Positions 21,878-32,404 of a stretch of 64,000 nt of DNA are shown piece after piece. Position 1 is the first letter of the stretch, and each line of letters starts with the position of its first letter. The translations under genes and the position numbers were made by a program. The stretch covers positions 25,692,001 to 25,756,000 of the forward strand of contig JARKIP010000048.1 in the NCBI GenBank assembly GCA_029990175.1, read 5' to 3'. The stretch is from Petunia secreta. Its lineage: Eukaryota; Streptophyta; Magnoliopsida; Solanales; Solanaceae. The notes beneath the pieces are model-generated. The model was not told the DNA's origin, ran no database searches, and worked only from the letters and a program-made list of their open reading frames with translations.

Positions 21878-22978
21878 ATTATCAATCAGGAGAGTTTTGC
21901 TTTTATGGTTATAGCAACAGCCTGTACTGCAATATTTGTGCAAATCACGGTGAAATGGCTTTATGATCCATCAAGGAAATATGCTGGATATCAAAGAAGG
22001 AACTTAATGAACTCCAACAACAAGTTACCCATACTTCTTTGCATCCACAATCAGGACAACACTGCTGCTATTCTTAGGCTGCTGGAGAATTCTAACCCCA
22101 CTAGGGATTTCCCTATAGTTGCCAATGTCCTCCACCTTATTGAGCTACGGGGTCGAGCAGATTCTATTTTCATCTCCCACCAAGTTCAGACAAAGGCCAT
22201 TTCTGATGTATCTTATTCAGAAAACGTCATTCTTGCTTTCCAGGGGTATGAAAGAAACAACTTTGGAGCTGTGACTATCCAGGCTTTCACAGCTATCTCT
22301 CCACGCAATCTAATGCATGAGGATATATGTACTCTTGCCCTTGATGTCCTTGCATCCATCATTATACTGCCCTTCCATCGAAAATGGGCCGTGGATGGAT
22401 CAATAGAAGTTGAAGACCATAGTTTGAGAGCTTTAAACTGTAGTGTTCTTGACAGGGCTCCTTGCTCTGTTGGAATCCTAGTTGATCGAGGCCAACTACG
22501 ACGTTCCAATTCTGTCAGATCATCAGAGAATGCATATTGTGTTGCAATGCTGTTTCTTGGAGGAAATGATGATCAAGAAGCACTGACATATGCTAAGAGA
22601 ATGGCCATTAGTGGGACCATAAGACTCACAGTGATACGATTACTTTCCACAAAAGATACTTCTCCTGATGATCAAGTTATTGATTTGAATGTTGTAGGTG
22701 ATTGGAAACATAGCAGGAGTGGCTGGGAAAATGTGCAGTATATTGAACATTATGTTAATGAATCAACAGATACAGTCGTATTAGTTCGTTCGTTAGCGGA
22801 TGATTATGACCTTATAATAACAGGCAGACGAAATAATTCATATTTTCCTCTAATAGCAGGACTTGAGGAATGGAGTGAAATCCCAGAGTTAGGGGTCATT
22901 GGTGATATGCTTGCCTCAAAGGATCTCAAGAGCAGGACTTCTGTTCTAGTGATTCAACAACAGCAAATAGATCTATAG
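21878..22978 (+). CDS. CHX cation/H+ exchanger, exon 3 (last membrane segment and cytosolic tail)
   Basis: The exon has 366 codons and a TAG, after an 86-base intron (GTAAGT...TTTTGCAG). It starts IINQESFAFMVIATACTAIF, the last membrane helix, and continues as the long soluble tail of CHX proteins with two USP-like parts (PILLCIHNQDNTAAILRLLE; CSVGILVDRG, VAMLFLGGNDDQEALTYAKRM, DYDLIITGRR). The spliced product is 778 residues, within the usual 770-850 range, with no internal stop. The gene looks intact. Confidence 0.93.
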   Translation: MINQESFAFMVIATACTAIFVQITVKWLYDPSRKYAGYQRRNLMNSNNKLPILLCIHNQDNTAAILRLLENSNPTRDFPIVANVLHLIELRGRADSIFISHQVQTKAISDVSYSENVILAFQGYERNNFGAVTIQAFTAISPRNLMHEDICTLALDVLASIIILPFHRKWAVDGSIEVEDHSLRALNCSVLDRAPCSVGILVDRGQLRRSNSVRSSENAYCVAMLFLGGNDDQEALTYAKRMAISGTIRLTVIRLLSTKDTSPDDQVIDLNVVGDWKHSRSGWENVQYIEHYVNESTDTVVLVRSLADDYDLIITGRRNNSYFPLIAGLEEWSEIPELGVIGDMLASKDLKSRTSVLVIQQQQIDL

Positions 22979-23440
22979 CTACATTATACAAACCTCATTT
23001 TCCTTGATGTACCAGTATCGAACGGGTGTGATATTGGTACGGATACTCCGTGCAAATCATTCCAAACACACTAAAGGTTGGCCAAAACTTTTTTTGCAGG
23101 TACTCATTTACTGAATAGTTACACAGAGTCCTCTCAGATAACAGATTCCATGTACATAGCTCAGTAGAGTTGGTGTATCCAATTTTTTGCCCTTTTCCCA
23201 GGACACTGACATTCTTTCTTTGTGGATATGTAAAAATGGTTGATGATGTTTTGTTTCATTTTGTATGCTTTTGTTATTCTTTTCTTCTTGTTCTTATATT
23301 TGTATCCAATGGTCACCAAGTCATGGACAGATCTGCCTCTTTGGCAACAGGTGCTTGTGCATTAATGATTCTGTTTTGTAGTGCTTTTAGATTTGTGATT
23401 TTAGTTGTATGATTTGTCATAAGAGATCATTGAAAAAATA
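22979..23440 (+). other. CHX 3' flanking sequence, probable 3' UTR
   Basis: Non-coding T-rich sequence follows the CHX stop. No single polyadenylation signal stands out. An open frame of 80 codons here (from about 23170) is hydrophobic and shows no family features, so it is not called a gene. From 23441 to 23650 nothing was recognised. Confidence 0.4.
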
Positions 23441-23654
23441 ACATAGCTGATTTTAAAAAAAAAAAAATTAACATAAGAGAGGTCTGTAAGGTTATTTTTT
23501 TTATTCAAATTATAAAAAGGCGTAGGAGATTATTTCTTCAATTACTAGAGAACCACCAACTTAAAATCCTAAAAGAGCCTATGCATATTCCTTATCTGCT
23601 ACTCCTAGGAAATGCTATTCCAAATAGTCAAAATAGTAGAAAATGCTTCTTCTG

Positions 23655-24208
23655 TCCAGACTTACAACAACAACATAGTTCCACGAATGAGGTCTGAGAA
23701 GAGGTAGATGTACACAGACCTTATCCTACCAAAGTAGAGAGATTGTTTCCGATAGACCTTCAGCTAAAGAAAGAGTATTTTTGAAAACATGTTTGAAAAG
23801 CACAATGAACATATCATGGTAAAGAAATTACTAACATAAACACATAAAATACACAAGGTATGCAGAAAACACCAATAGCAATAAAGACTAAGAAAAAGAT
23901 AAAAACAATATATATATGAATGATACTAGTTCTACAGAAGTCGCTCGGCTACTATCTAACCTTCTATCCTAATCGTTGATCTCATGTCTTCCTATCTAGA
24001 GTCATGACTCGGTAATCTGGAGATATGTCATGTCCTGCTGAATCACCTCTCCCCAATTCTCTTCGGTTGACATCCACCTCTCCAAAGAAATAGCCATACC
24101 AACCTCTCGCGCCTCCTCATAGGAGCATCTATTCTCCTCCTTTTCACATGTCTGTTCACATTCACGTGACATTATTTTCATTTTAAGGCATTTCAAAATG
24201 CTTGACAT
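23655..24208 (-). mobile_element. 5'-truncated RTE-like LINE fragment, minus strand
   Basis: On the minus strand 24208-24002 reads as the C-terminal end of an RTE-like LINE ORF (CEKEENRCSYEEAREVGM, ENWGEVIQQDM, LQITES), matching the region with RxRPKxxWxEVxxxDM. It has stops and frame breaks. The 3' tail lies at 23655-23770 and in plus-strand text shows ACAACAACAACATAG, AGACCTTATCCTACC and GATTGTTTCCGATAGACC, the tail shared by Solanaceae LINE/SINE families. The 5' part of the element is missing. Confidence 0.65.
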
Positions 24209-24419
24209 GAATTAATTTTGATACAATTTACAACTTCTAAGTATAAAATAGCATAATCAAATTCTAGACGTTAATGTAACATTTTCCTACTAAACAAACT
24301 TCTCAAGTATAATTTTATGCTTTTTACCATTATTCATATATTTAGTAATGCATCACATGAGTCAGATGTGAAAGTGACAGACAAAGTTGATACACTAGTC
24401 ATCCTCAAAAAAGAAGCCT

Positions 24420-25400
24420 CAATTATTTTGAGTCAATACTCCAAAGAAATGGAGAGATTCGATGATGTCACACACCGTATTGGAGTGAGTTTGATGAAAT
24501 GAAAGCTCGTATCCGGTATCCTATGCGACAAGAAAGTGCCATCTAAACTTTTGGGTCAATTTTATAAACTGGTTGTTTGACCAGCTATGTTATATAGGGT
24601 TGCGTGTTAGTCAAATAAGAACGACCACATTCAGAAGATCCAAGTAACCGAACTGAGGATGCTTATATGGATATGTGAGCATACTAGGAAAGATAAGATT
24701 AGGAATAAAGTCATATGAGACAAGTTGGGAATGGCTTAAGTGGTGGAAAAGATGCGGGAAGCGAGACTGAGATGGTTTAGGCATGTGAAAATGAGGAGCA
24801 TAGATGCCTTAGTAAGGAGGTGTGAGAAGTTGGTAGTGTTGGGTCTATGGAGAGGGGGAGGTAGACCGACGAAGAATTGAGGAGAGGTAATTTGGTAGGA
24901 CATGGCACAACATCAGATTATCGAGGACTTGACCCTAAATATGAGAACATAGATGATGGAGTAGAAGGTTGGAAAATAGTTGAGTGTCTTCTCTCGTCTC
25001 TGTTGGAAAGACATGGTTCTAGTGTGGGTTTGTAGAGAACCATATTACTATTATTGTTATTTTTCTACTTTTATCTTATTCTTTGTTTAATTAGTTGTTG
25101 ATTCATTTGCCCTGATTAATTTTAATATTATGATGTATTGCTTTTCTTTAGCTTGGGATTTCTACTTTAGCATTTTATTCGTGTATTTTTTCCTTTCTTT
25201 TACCAAATTCTTTTTCAAAATTATTTTTCCTGAAGGTCTTCCAAAATCAGTCTCTACCTCACTCGAGGTAAGGATATGATTTGCGTATACCACTATGTAA
25301 GGGTATGATTTGCGTATACCACTATGTATGGGTATGATCTGCGTATACCACATCCTTTCCATATCTCACTTGTGAGACCATAGTGGACATGTTGTTGTCG
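24420..25400 (+). mobile_element. 5'-truncated RTE-like LINE fragment, plus strand
   Basis: In broken frames the sequence carries DDVTHRIGVSLMK, ILCDKKVPSKLLGQFYKL, PAMLYRVAC, ELRMLIWICEHTRKDKIRN, MREARLRWFRHVK and RGGGRPTKN. These are in the order of the C-terminal part of RTE-like LINE reverse transcriptase. At least four stops interrupt it. A T-rich 3' region follows, then a tail with CTTGTGAGACCATAGTGG and GTTGTTGTCGTCGTCGTCG ending near 25410. It is the same family as the fragment at 23655-24208 but in the opposite direction. Confidence 0.7.
25272..25358 (+). repeat. Three tandem 29-bp units inside the LINE tail
   Basis: The text GGTATGATTTGCGTATACC with CACTATGTA recurs three times with a 29-base period (TATGAT at 25275, 25304 and 25333) and few mismatches. 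In normal copies of this tail the motif occurs once, so this is a local triplication. Confidence 0.75.
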
Positions 25401-25410
25401 TCGTCGTCGT

Positions 25411-25980
25411 TATACCATTACTTGTATATATCTTTTATATTCATATTCATCATCTCATCATAGTGAAGTGATAAAAAAAATTTCTTTTATAAATTTTAAT
25501 TAGTAAGATTAAATCGATTAATTTAGTATAAATATTGAGTGCGAAAGTAATTAAATTTATATTAAATAAGTCAAATAAATTTATATGATTGTCAATATTT
25601 TTATAAAGTTTAGTTATTATTAAATATATAAAAATATCATTTATTTTGGGATTGGTTAAAAAGGGAAGAAGTTACAAATTGAGACGGATTGAGTATTTAT
25701 CAAATGAACAAATGTGGTACAAATTAATTGTACGCCCTGTTTTCATTTTAATTGTCGTTTTATCTCAAAAAATTGTGCCAAAATACTAGAAGCTAGGAAT
25801 TCTAAATTTAGATTTGTTAATATCTACTTATATATAAGAATGAATCGAAGCAGGTCACGGTTGTCCTGCTATGGATAAAAGTGAAATTTCGGATTTTATG
25901 GTGCTCCAATCGTAATATACATGATGCAGCTGCTGTTGTACCTTTTTGGTTTTCTTCGTAATACACATTTGTCTAATCAT
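25411..25980. other. AT-rich intergenic sequence
   Basis: No gene or recognisable element is seen. The last part (25800-25980) borders the L1-like insertion. Confidence 0.4.
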
Positions 25981-25995
25981 AATACCAAAAGCATC

Positions 25996-27054
25996 TTAGC
26001 AGGATTGGGATTAGTATAGATCCCTTGTGCCCTACGTGTAAGAACATTATCGAGGATCAATTCCATATCTTTATATCCTGTCCTCTTGCTATTAATTTTT
26101 GGAAGGAGGGAAATATTAACATTACCACCATTGACCATCAAAATTGGCTTCTAAATTTAAGAGATATGCCAAATACTCTGTTTAATCGGTATTACTCATG
26201 GCCAGAATTCATGTCCTTTGCAATTTGGAACCTGTGGCTGAACCGTAACAATAATAATGTGAATAATCTGGAAAATGTCCTTTCTTTTAACAAAGTTCAT
26301 ACGCGAACACTCGAATATAAATGTTTGACTACCAAAGAACCTAGTAGGAGTATTCGTTATAGTATCATGGTTAGTTGGTATCCTCCTAAAAATAATTTCA
26401 TTAAGTTAAATATTGACGGTGCTTTTAGCCCAAATACTATAAAAGCTAGTATTGGAGGTGTTTTTCGAAATTACAAAGGAGAATGGGTACTTGGCTTTAA
26501 TAGACAAGTAATAGGCTTCAACCCCACTCATGTTGAACTAATTAGTCTACAACAAGGCCTACAAATTGCACTTGATCAACGTTTCTCAATGCTAGAAATA
26601 GAAACAGACTCCACAGAAGTGATTCAATTATTACTAAACCCTACTCATATTTATACTTCCATTGTTCAATCTTGCAGGTCACTGATGTCCAGACTCCAAA
26701 TGCCACTAATCCGGCATAATTTCGCCAAGGAAACAAAGTTGCGCATATTTTGGCAAAAGGAGCTCCTGAAATGTCCAATCCAAATTCCATCCATCACTAT
26801 GCAGTTCCACCGGACTTCCTCTATAAACAATTTATGGAAGATAAGGAAGGTACAAGTTTTGCGATCACCAAGTCGGATAGTACTTGTCGTCATCTAGCAT
26901 CACTAGGAAATTTGAATGCGCTTAAAGCCATTCAGTTGCTTTGTAGTAATTCTGTTAATCCCGTTATTGATCCCATGGGGATCCGTATGAACACTTTATG
27001 TAATCCTCCGTAATTCCGATTATTAATATAATATCGTGTTTGCACCAAAAAAAA
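25996..27054 (+). mobile_element. 5'-truncated L1-like LINE with TSD and A tail
   Basis: The insertion is flanked by a 15-bp target duplication AATACCAAAAGCATC at 25981-25995 and 27055-27069. It ends in a 10-base A run that overlaps the second TSD copy. It carries only the 3' end of an L1-type ORF2. The perfect TSD, short A tail and 5' truncation are the marks of target-primed reverse transcription. The perfect TSD argues for a fairly recent event. Confidence 0.9.
26025..27013 (+). pseudogene. L1-like ORF2 C-terminus: zf-RVT and RNase H-like domains
   Basis: The frame from 26025 reads CPTCKNIIEDQFHIFISCPL, a zf-RVT motif, then an RNase H-like domain of plant L1 type. The acidic residues are in LNIDGAF, VELISLQQGL and ETDST. 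Near 26717 the text AATTTCGCC is one T shorter than the frame needs, and the final motif (GNKVAHILAKGAPE) continues in another frame to a TAA at 27011. The two open frames are therefore one broken gene. It has no recognisable host function. Confidence 0.8.
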
Positions 27055-27125
27055 AATACCAAAAGCATCCTACTGAATTTCGGTTAAAATAAGGGGTAAA
27101 ATTGGTATTACACCAAACTTTACTA

Positions 27126-27398
27126 CTCCCCTGTCCCAATTTATGTGTCACACTTTCCTTTTTAGTCTGTCCCAAAAAGAATGTCACATTTCCTTATTTG
27201 TCAACTATTTAATGCACTATCTCTATTTTACCCCTATTGGGCTCTACTTACTTTAAAAGCCACAAACAACTTTTTGATTACTACAATCTTCTCTCTCTTA
27301 CTTTTTCAAGGGTAAATTTGAACATTTACAAAGTCAACTTCTATTTCTTAAACTCCGTGCCAAGTCAAACACCGCCACATAAATTGGGACGGAGGTAG
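27126..27398. mobile_element. Stowaway-type MITE 1
   Basis: This is a 273-bp element between TA dinucleotides (27124-27125 and 27399-27400). Its terminal inverted repeats are CTCCCCTGTCCCAATTTATG and, from the other end, CTACCTCCGTCCCAATTTAT. It is non-coding. Confidence 0.85.
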
Positions 27399-27400
27399 TA

Positions 27401-28052
27401 CTTCTTTACGCAAATATCCTCATCCTTCTTAAAACTTACTTGGCCAGCTGGTGGCCTCTGGACCTTGCACCATAAAACATTTGACACGCTATGGCTTAAT
27501 TTGTGCGCAGCAGCATGGGGGGACCCACAGATTCTCCTTTTAACTCCAACACATTAATGTTGACCGAACACTGTGAGAAGGAGTACTGCTTTGTTCTGTC
27601 TTTTGTTTTTGATTTTGGACAATCGACTATTGACTTCAAAGTAGCCTCAATATAATTAATAATTAGTCAACATAAGTAGCACTAAATTTAAATCAGGCGT
27701 TAATGATGAAAGAAACTCGGTTGGATTTAATTAAAACAGAAACTACTAATTTCAAAAATAAAGTTCAATTTAAGAAGTGAAATCATTTTGTAAATTTCAT
27801 CTTACAGAACCATGCACATTATTAATGAATAAATTAGAAATTGCAGTACTCTACCAAAAAAATACAAATGGACGTAAAATTTAAACACATATCTATTTGA
27901 ATCTTCTTTTGCATACTGACAATTTAAACTTTACAAATGAGAAAAAAGAAGTTTCCACATTGCCAGAGGAGTTGTTTTCTATATAGCCAACAGGAATTTT
28001 TTTATGGGTTGTAGCATCTAGATTGACGTTTTGGAGACTTATGTAAAGACAT
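27401..28052. other. Intergenic sequence without recognised features
   Basis: AT-rich DNA between two MITEs. No ORF, repeat or RNA gene was recognised. Confidence 0.4.
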
Positions 28053-28054
28053 TA

Positions 28055-28310
28055 CTCCATCCGGTTCATTTTATTTGATCACTTTCTTTTTTTAAAAGTC
28101 AAACAATATAAACTTTGACCAATATTTTGAGATATATTTCTTTACCATATTAATATAACAAGAATTGCAACTTGTACTTTTCGTGTAGTTTTTTAATATT
28201 TAAATTATAATTTTACAATATTGACTTAATCTAGTTCAATTTAAATCCAAAAATTGGTCAACTTGACTCTCGAAAAGTAAAACAGATCAAATAAAATGGA
28301 CCGGAGGAAG
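28055..28310. mobile_element. Stowaway-type MITE 2
   Basis: This is a 256-bp element flanked by TA. Its inverted ends are CTCCATCCGGTTCATTTTAT and CTTCCTCCGGTCCATTTTAT, followed on both sides by TTGATC. The interior resembles the MITE in copia C at 63323-63581 (shared AAACTTTGACCAA, TAGTTTTTT and GTCAA blocks), so they belong to one family. Confidence 0.85.
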
Positions 28311-28539
28311 TATATTTACAGTAACTTCAAGAAAGGACAACCAAGGAAAGAAAAGAGGTTCAATTTATCGGTTACAATAACATAATATGCTGATATGAAA
28401 TTGGGTTCAAACTCCGAATGGTTTTAGTATACTATTAAATAATGAAATATAATACTCCTTCCATTTTAATTTATGTGAATATATCAATGCAATCTTTTTT
28501 ATAAAAAAAATTAACTTTAAATTTACCACTATATTCTTA

Positions 28540-29192
28540 TGGGTCGTTTGGCACATTAAAGGCTAACAATAGAAATGTTGCAGATGCAATCTATCACATA
28601 TTGCTAGCTGCTACATTCTATTTTATCTGGTAGGAAAGAAACCAAAGGATATTCCAAGACAAAACAAGAAGTGTAGCTGTTCTTAGCAAACTTATTGTTC
28701 AAATTGTCCATCTGAGATGAGCTTACTATAAGCGAGTGAATAGGAAGCTAGATAGTCTGAAGTATTACCCATAGTTAGCTGAAAATGAGGTAGGAAGAAT
28801 TGAGAATGAGTGAAGTTTGTGAGCTTAAAGTTGAGTCTCCATGTCCAATATAGTAGATATATACTTTTATTGGTAGATGTTTGGTTTATTGGACTAATAA
28901 TAGAATAGAAATGGGATGAACTCTATTTTCAGATTTAGCGTTGACTTTCTTAAAGGCCTTTGGACGAATAGATTAGAAAAACTGAAGAAGGAAAAATATG
29001 TTATTTTGGTATTTAATCCTGGGATTGTTACCCAACATGGAATATGAGATAGAAATAATAATGCCATATTTGTGGCATAAGCTATCCAGGAATTATTAAT
29101 CTAGATTCAAATGTCCTACCAAACATGAGATAACTTAATCCCAAATTTTATCCCGAGATTAATAATCCTTAATCCACGTACTAAACGACATC
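28540..29192. mobile_element. Harbinger-like non-autonomous element nested in MITE 3
   Basis: The insert is flanked by TTA (28537-28539 and 29193-29195). It has imperfect terminal inverted repeats TGGGTCGTTTGG / GATGTCGTTTAG. A TTA duplication and such termini fit PIF/Harbinger MITEs. The right part has the familiar 'AATCCC...TTATCCCGAGATTAAT' text. The left part contains a captured or inserted LINE piece. Confidence 0.55.
28583..28774 (+). pseudogene. L1-like LINE ORF2 fragment
   Basis: One frame reads AATFYFIW, then after a TAG, ERNQRIFQDKTRSVAVLSKL and, after a TGA, AYYKRVNRKLDSLKYYP ending in TAG. This matches the very C-terminus of plant L1-like reverse transcriptase (the W-ERN-RIF motif). 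It is isolated and non-functional. Confidence 0.6.
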
Positions 29193-29399
29193 TTAATGAG
29201 ATGATTTATAGCCATTAAAATATTAATGATTTATTTTGAGTCACAAATTTCAAAAGTATTATTTTATTTATTAAATTTTCTATCAAGTTAAATAAGTTCA
29301 CATAAATTGAAATATAGAGAGTACAATTTTTACATTCAACTAAACAAATCACAGATGCTTGGGCCCACGCTCAACGTGGGCAACCGCCACTAGTTACTA

Positions 29400-30379
29400 C
29401 TCCGTTCGTTCCACTTTAGATGAATCCATTTGACTTTGCGGAGTTTAATAAAGAAGGGAAGACTTTTGAAACTTGTGGTCTAAAATAAGTTACAAATATT
29501 TGTGTGGCTACAAATCATCTAGGGATGAGTAAAAGTGAAAATTTTTTTCCAAATTTAAAGAGGTCATTCTTTTTGAAACAGACTAAAAAGAAAATAGGTT
29601 CCTGCCCGTCCCTCGCCTAGCACTAAGCGTCGTTCCTGTGCGCGAAGTGCAATCCTCAAACTTGGCCCTCGCCTTGTGCCTCGGTACTTGGCTTGGCTTC
29701 GCCCGAGTAGGACAACTCTTTAGCCCTTGGCCCTTATCATGCGCGACTCCAAGGATACCTCCCAATGTCTCCTGACAATGGCAAGCGTAGCCCTCGCATC
29801 ATGCCTCCCTCTTGAGTGGTGCGGTGTCGCCCCACGACTGCACATCTAGGCCAACGAGTCCTTGCTTGCATGGTTGAACCCTGGCCATGCTAGCAAGTCA
29901 ACACACGAGGCTCTCAATAGCTCCTCGAGTACTCAATCGGCACAGAAGTCTTTATCATATCCGAAGACAGCCCGCGGGGCTTAGTCAATAGCTCCTCGAG
30001 TACTCAATCGGCACAGAGGTCTTTATCATATCCGAAGACAGCCCGCGGGGCTTAGTCTTTTCTTCCGTCAAGCCTCTGCAGCCCGTTGTTCGCCCAACGT
30101 TGGCCCTCTGGCCACACGCCGTCCATAGAGTCGCCTGACTCATATGGATACCTGGAACACTCCTCTGAGATGTCCAGGCAGGCCCTTGAGATCCTTCCTC
30201 AAGGCATCTCACTTGGTGCGACTTCCCGACAAAGTGCACGGGGAGGGCTGGTAGGCTGTCACCATGTCTGCCCCCCCTATATATGTCGTTAAAAATTAAA
30301 CCCCTGACACAACACTTGACATCCTTTGTCCAGAGAATCGTACAAAGAGTCGGAGTGGTCTTTTTTGAAACGGAGGGAG
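29400..30379. mobile_element. Stowaway-type MITE 4, split by a GC-rich insert
   Basis: The left end CTCCGTTCGTTCCACTTTAG and the inverted right end CTCCCTCCGTTTCAAAAAAG lie next to TA (29398-29399 and 30380-30381). The typical internal text GGTCATTCTTTTTGAAACAG lies before the insert. The MITE body appears to be about 29400-29600 plus about 30340-30379. Confidence 0.55.
29601..30330 (-). repeat. GC-rich insert, possible solo LTR of a gypsy element
   Basis: This block is clearly more GC-rich than its surroundings. Read on the minus strand it begins TGTTGTGTCAGGGG, has GACATATATAGGGGGG as a possible TATA region, and ends near GGGACGGGCA, so TG...CA ends are possible. No matching target duplication was found. 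It contains a tandem duplication of 71 bp (29914-29984 and 29985-30055) with one mismatch. No second copy of the block is in the window. Open frames in it are not supported as genes. Confidence 0.4.
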
Positions 30380-30381
30380 TA

Positions 30382-31397
30382 CTATATTAGAAGAGCCATG
30401 GTCGTCCAAAGCTAATTTGGTAATTTTACACTTAAACACAAACTCCACGTGTCTACCATGGAAGTAGTAAATCTTAGGTCTTAGATACATCCGGTACATT
30501 CATCCTCTCACTCCTTCAGTTCTTTTTGAAAGAATTCTCCTTCTACCTCCTTCATCTTCATCGTGGGATTACCAATCTTGCTTCTCTGCCAATTTTTGTT
30601 CTTTTATATCTATCTTTCCCTTACTTTATCGAGATCAAAAAAAAGTTTGAGAGCCTTCAAGAGTTGCAGCAATAGTAGTAGATGCTGGTGCAGGTTCACT
30701 TCAACGTTGATTTCCCAACGTCGGGGCTCGATCATTTCTTCATTTTTGATTGACTCATGCGCCTGTGGTTTCAGCTTCTCCACGAAGTCTGAGGTGAAAC
30801 CCTCTAGTTCTTTATACTCGATGGCTGTCCGGGGGTGGTAGATAATGCCATACTCTCGGCCCATTCTGCCATCTCCTCTGAAAGTTTGGGTTTGGACAAT
30901 ATGTTCTCTATCGGTATGGAGGAGATCATACTGACCATATGGTCAAGGAAATATGCGCAGCTCCTGAGTCGCCATGACCATGGCCGCAATAAACTGAAAG
31001 AGTAAAGGAAAAAACCTGTCTCGGCGTGAGGGTCTTTTGGTAGTGTACTTCGCGGGAAATTGTCTCCCATTCTCTTTTCGTACAAGGCCTGCATTCCATG
31101 CTATTTCTTAGATCGAGACACATAATAATAAATACCCACCTGGCTTTGGCCCAATTATCATCGGAAGCTGTAGGAGCTACATATTCGTTTGGACTATGGT
31201 TAGGTAAATCTGTATCAGCCATAGGGGTCACCCTTGTCTTTGCAGCACCTCAGAAAGCTGACATACTAATTCCGTGACCGTGGAGACTGGCTGATCTATC
31301 ACCGCCAACCGATCTCGCAGTTCACTAATCTTTTCTCTGACTTCTTATTCCCTGGCCTTAAACTCGACGGACTCCTTTTCGGCCATATTTATTTTGG
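30382..31397 (-). other. Degenerate sequence downstream of the minus-strand gypsy protease
   Basis: No known pol domain was recognised here, though RT would be expected after the protease. Near 31250-31390 the minus strand reads EKISELRDRLAVIDQPVSTV-like Glu/Arg-rich text, probably coiled coil. Short frames follow (HIVSMISS-type and MGREYGIIYHPRTAIEYKEL). They may be a remnant ORF of a non-autonomous gypsy element, or unrelated DNA. Confidence 0.3.
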
Positions 31398-32402
31398 CTA
31401 TCGGCCGTATACCAGATCTTTTCCACAAGTAGAACGATACTCTCCAAGTAAAGACTGCTCACCTCGTAAGTCAATAATCCCGTACAAGGTCGGGTATTTT
31501 AAAACTTGATGAAGTGTAGAGGGTACTTCCTTGACACTGTGTATCCATGGAAATCCCAAGATGACGTCATATTGTAGATTGCAATTCAACACCTGGAAGG
31601 ATTTTATGCTCGTCACACCCGGTATATGAACTGGTAGAGCTAGTTCTCCAACGGGCTCTTCTTGGGATCTATTAAAGCTAATTATCTTTCGGGTGCTTGA
31701 GGCTACTCGACGGCACAAGCCATGATTCCGTAGTATCTCCCCCCGGATAATATTCACGCTACTTCTCGGATCGACCATGGCTCGCTGGACGCGTAAGCCG
31801 GATATTTCCATAGGCATGATGAGGTCGCCTTGATGTTCAATCTCTTCCTCCAAGTAAAATAGGATTGGACTTTTCAATTCCCATGGCACCGTAGTCCCCC
31901 GTGTGATGTCAGGTTCCATAGTTGATAAGATTGTATTGATAGTCTTCGAGTTTTTAGAGTCTAGTGCTTTGAAACGCCGTGGTCCTTCTTCAATAAGATC
32001 TTTGAGGTGCCCTTGTTTAAACAGATGCTCGATTTCAATCATCAAGGCTTTATAGTCGACTGTGGCATAACCGCCGCAGCAATGAAAATCACAATAGGGC
32101 ATTGTGTTCCTCCCCATAGCTCTTTTTACGGTAGGCGGCCATCAGACCCTTGGAGCTAATCTACCAAAGTGATTGGCGACTAGATCCGCGGCGTTGACTC
32201 GAAAACCAAAATCCTTGAAGTTACGAGGTTCCATCCGCTTCTCTTGAGATCTTGATGCCCGGGAGTTTTTTTGCCTTCTGGCTCCTGATTGGTTTTGAGC
32301 CTTTGGCTTCACCCTTCTTCGGCTCTCTTCTCCTTCTAAAGAAGGGCTCCCTGCTCTCTTTCTTCGCTCGTCTTCAGGGTTATGAAAGTTTTCTGGCTCC
32401 AA
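31398..32402 (-). pseudogene. Gypsy gag C-terminus and aspartic protease, broken
   Basis: The first part has the basic gag tail (Arg/Lys/Glu/Ser-rich, KAQNQSGARRQ). After a stop near 32140 the protease-like part reads IMPMEISGLRVQRAMVDPRSSVNII. The catalytic motif is VDPRSS where D-[ST/P]-G is expected, so the key Gly is replaced. This resembles Tat-type proteases (flap region ISFNRSQEEPVGELALPV, then VILGFPWIHS). It ends at 31398. Confidence 0.7.
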
Positions 32403-32404
32403 GC

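Larger units (their letters stand above)
28455..29321. mobile_element. Stowaway-type MITE 3, split by another element
   Basis: The ends CTCCTTCCATTTTAATTTAT and, inverted, CTCTCTATATTTCAATTTAT lie next to TA. The MITE body is 28455-28539 plus 29193-29321. The rest is a nested insertion. Confidence 0.7.

Noticed and set aside
23170..23412. An 80-codon hydrophobic ORF after CHX
   Set aside because: It lies in the probable CHX 3' UTR, has T-rich codon content, no recognisable domain, and no sign of its own promoter.
26750..27013. A separate 87-codon gene after the RNase H-like frame
   Set aside because: It is the frameshifted end of the same L1-like ORF2. Its first residues complete the conserved GNKVAHILAKGA motif.
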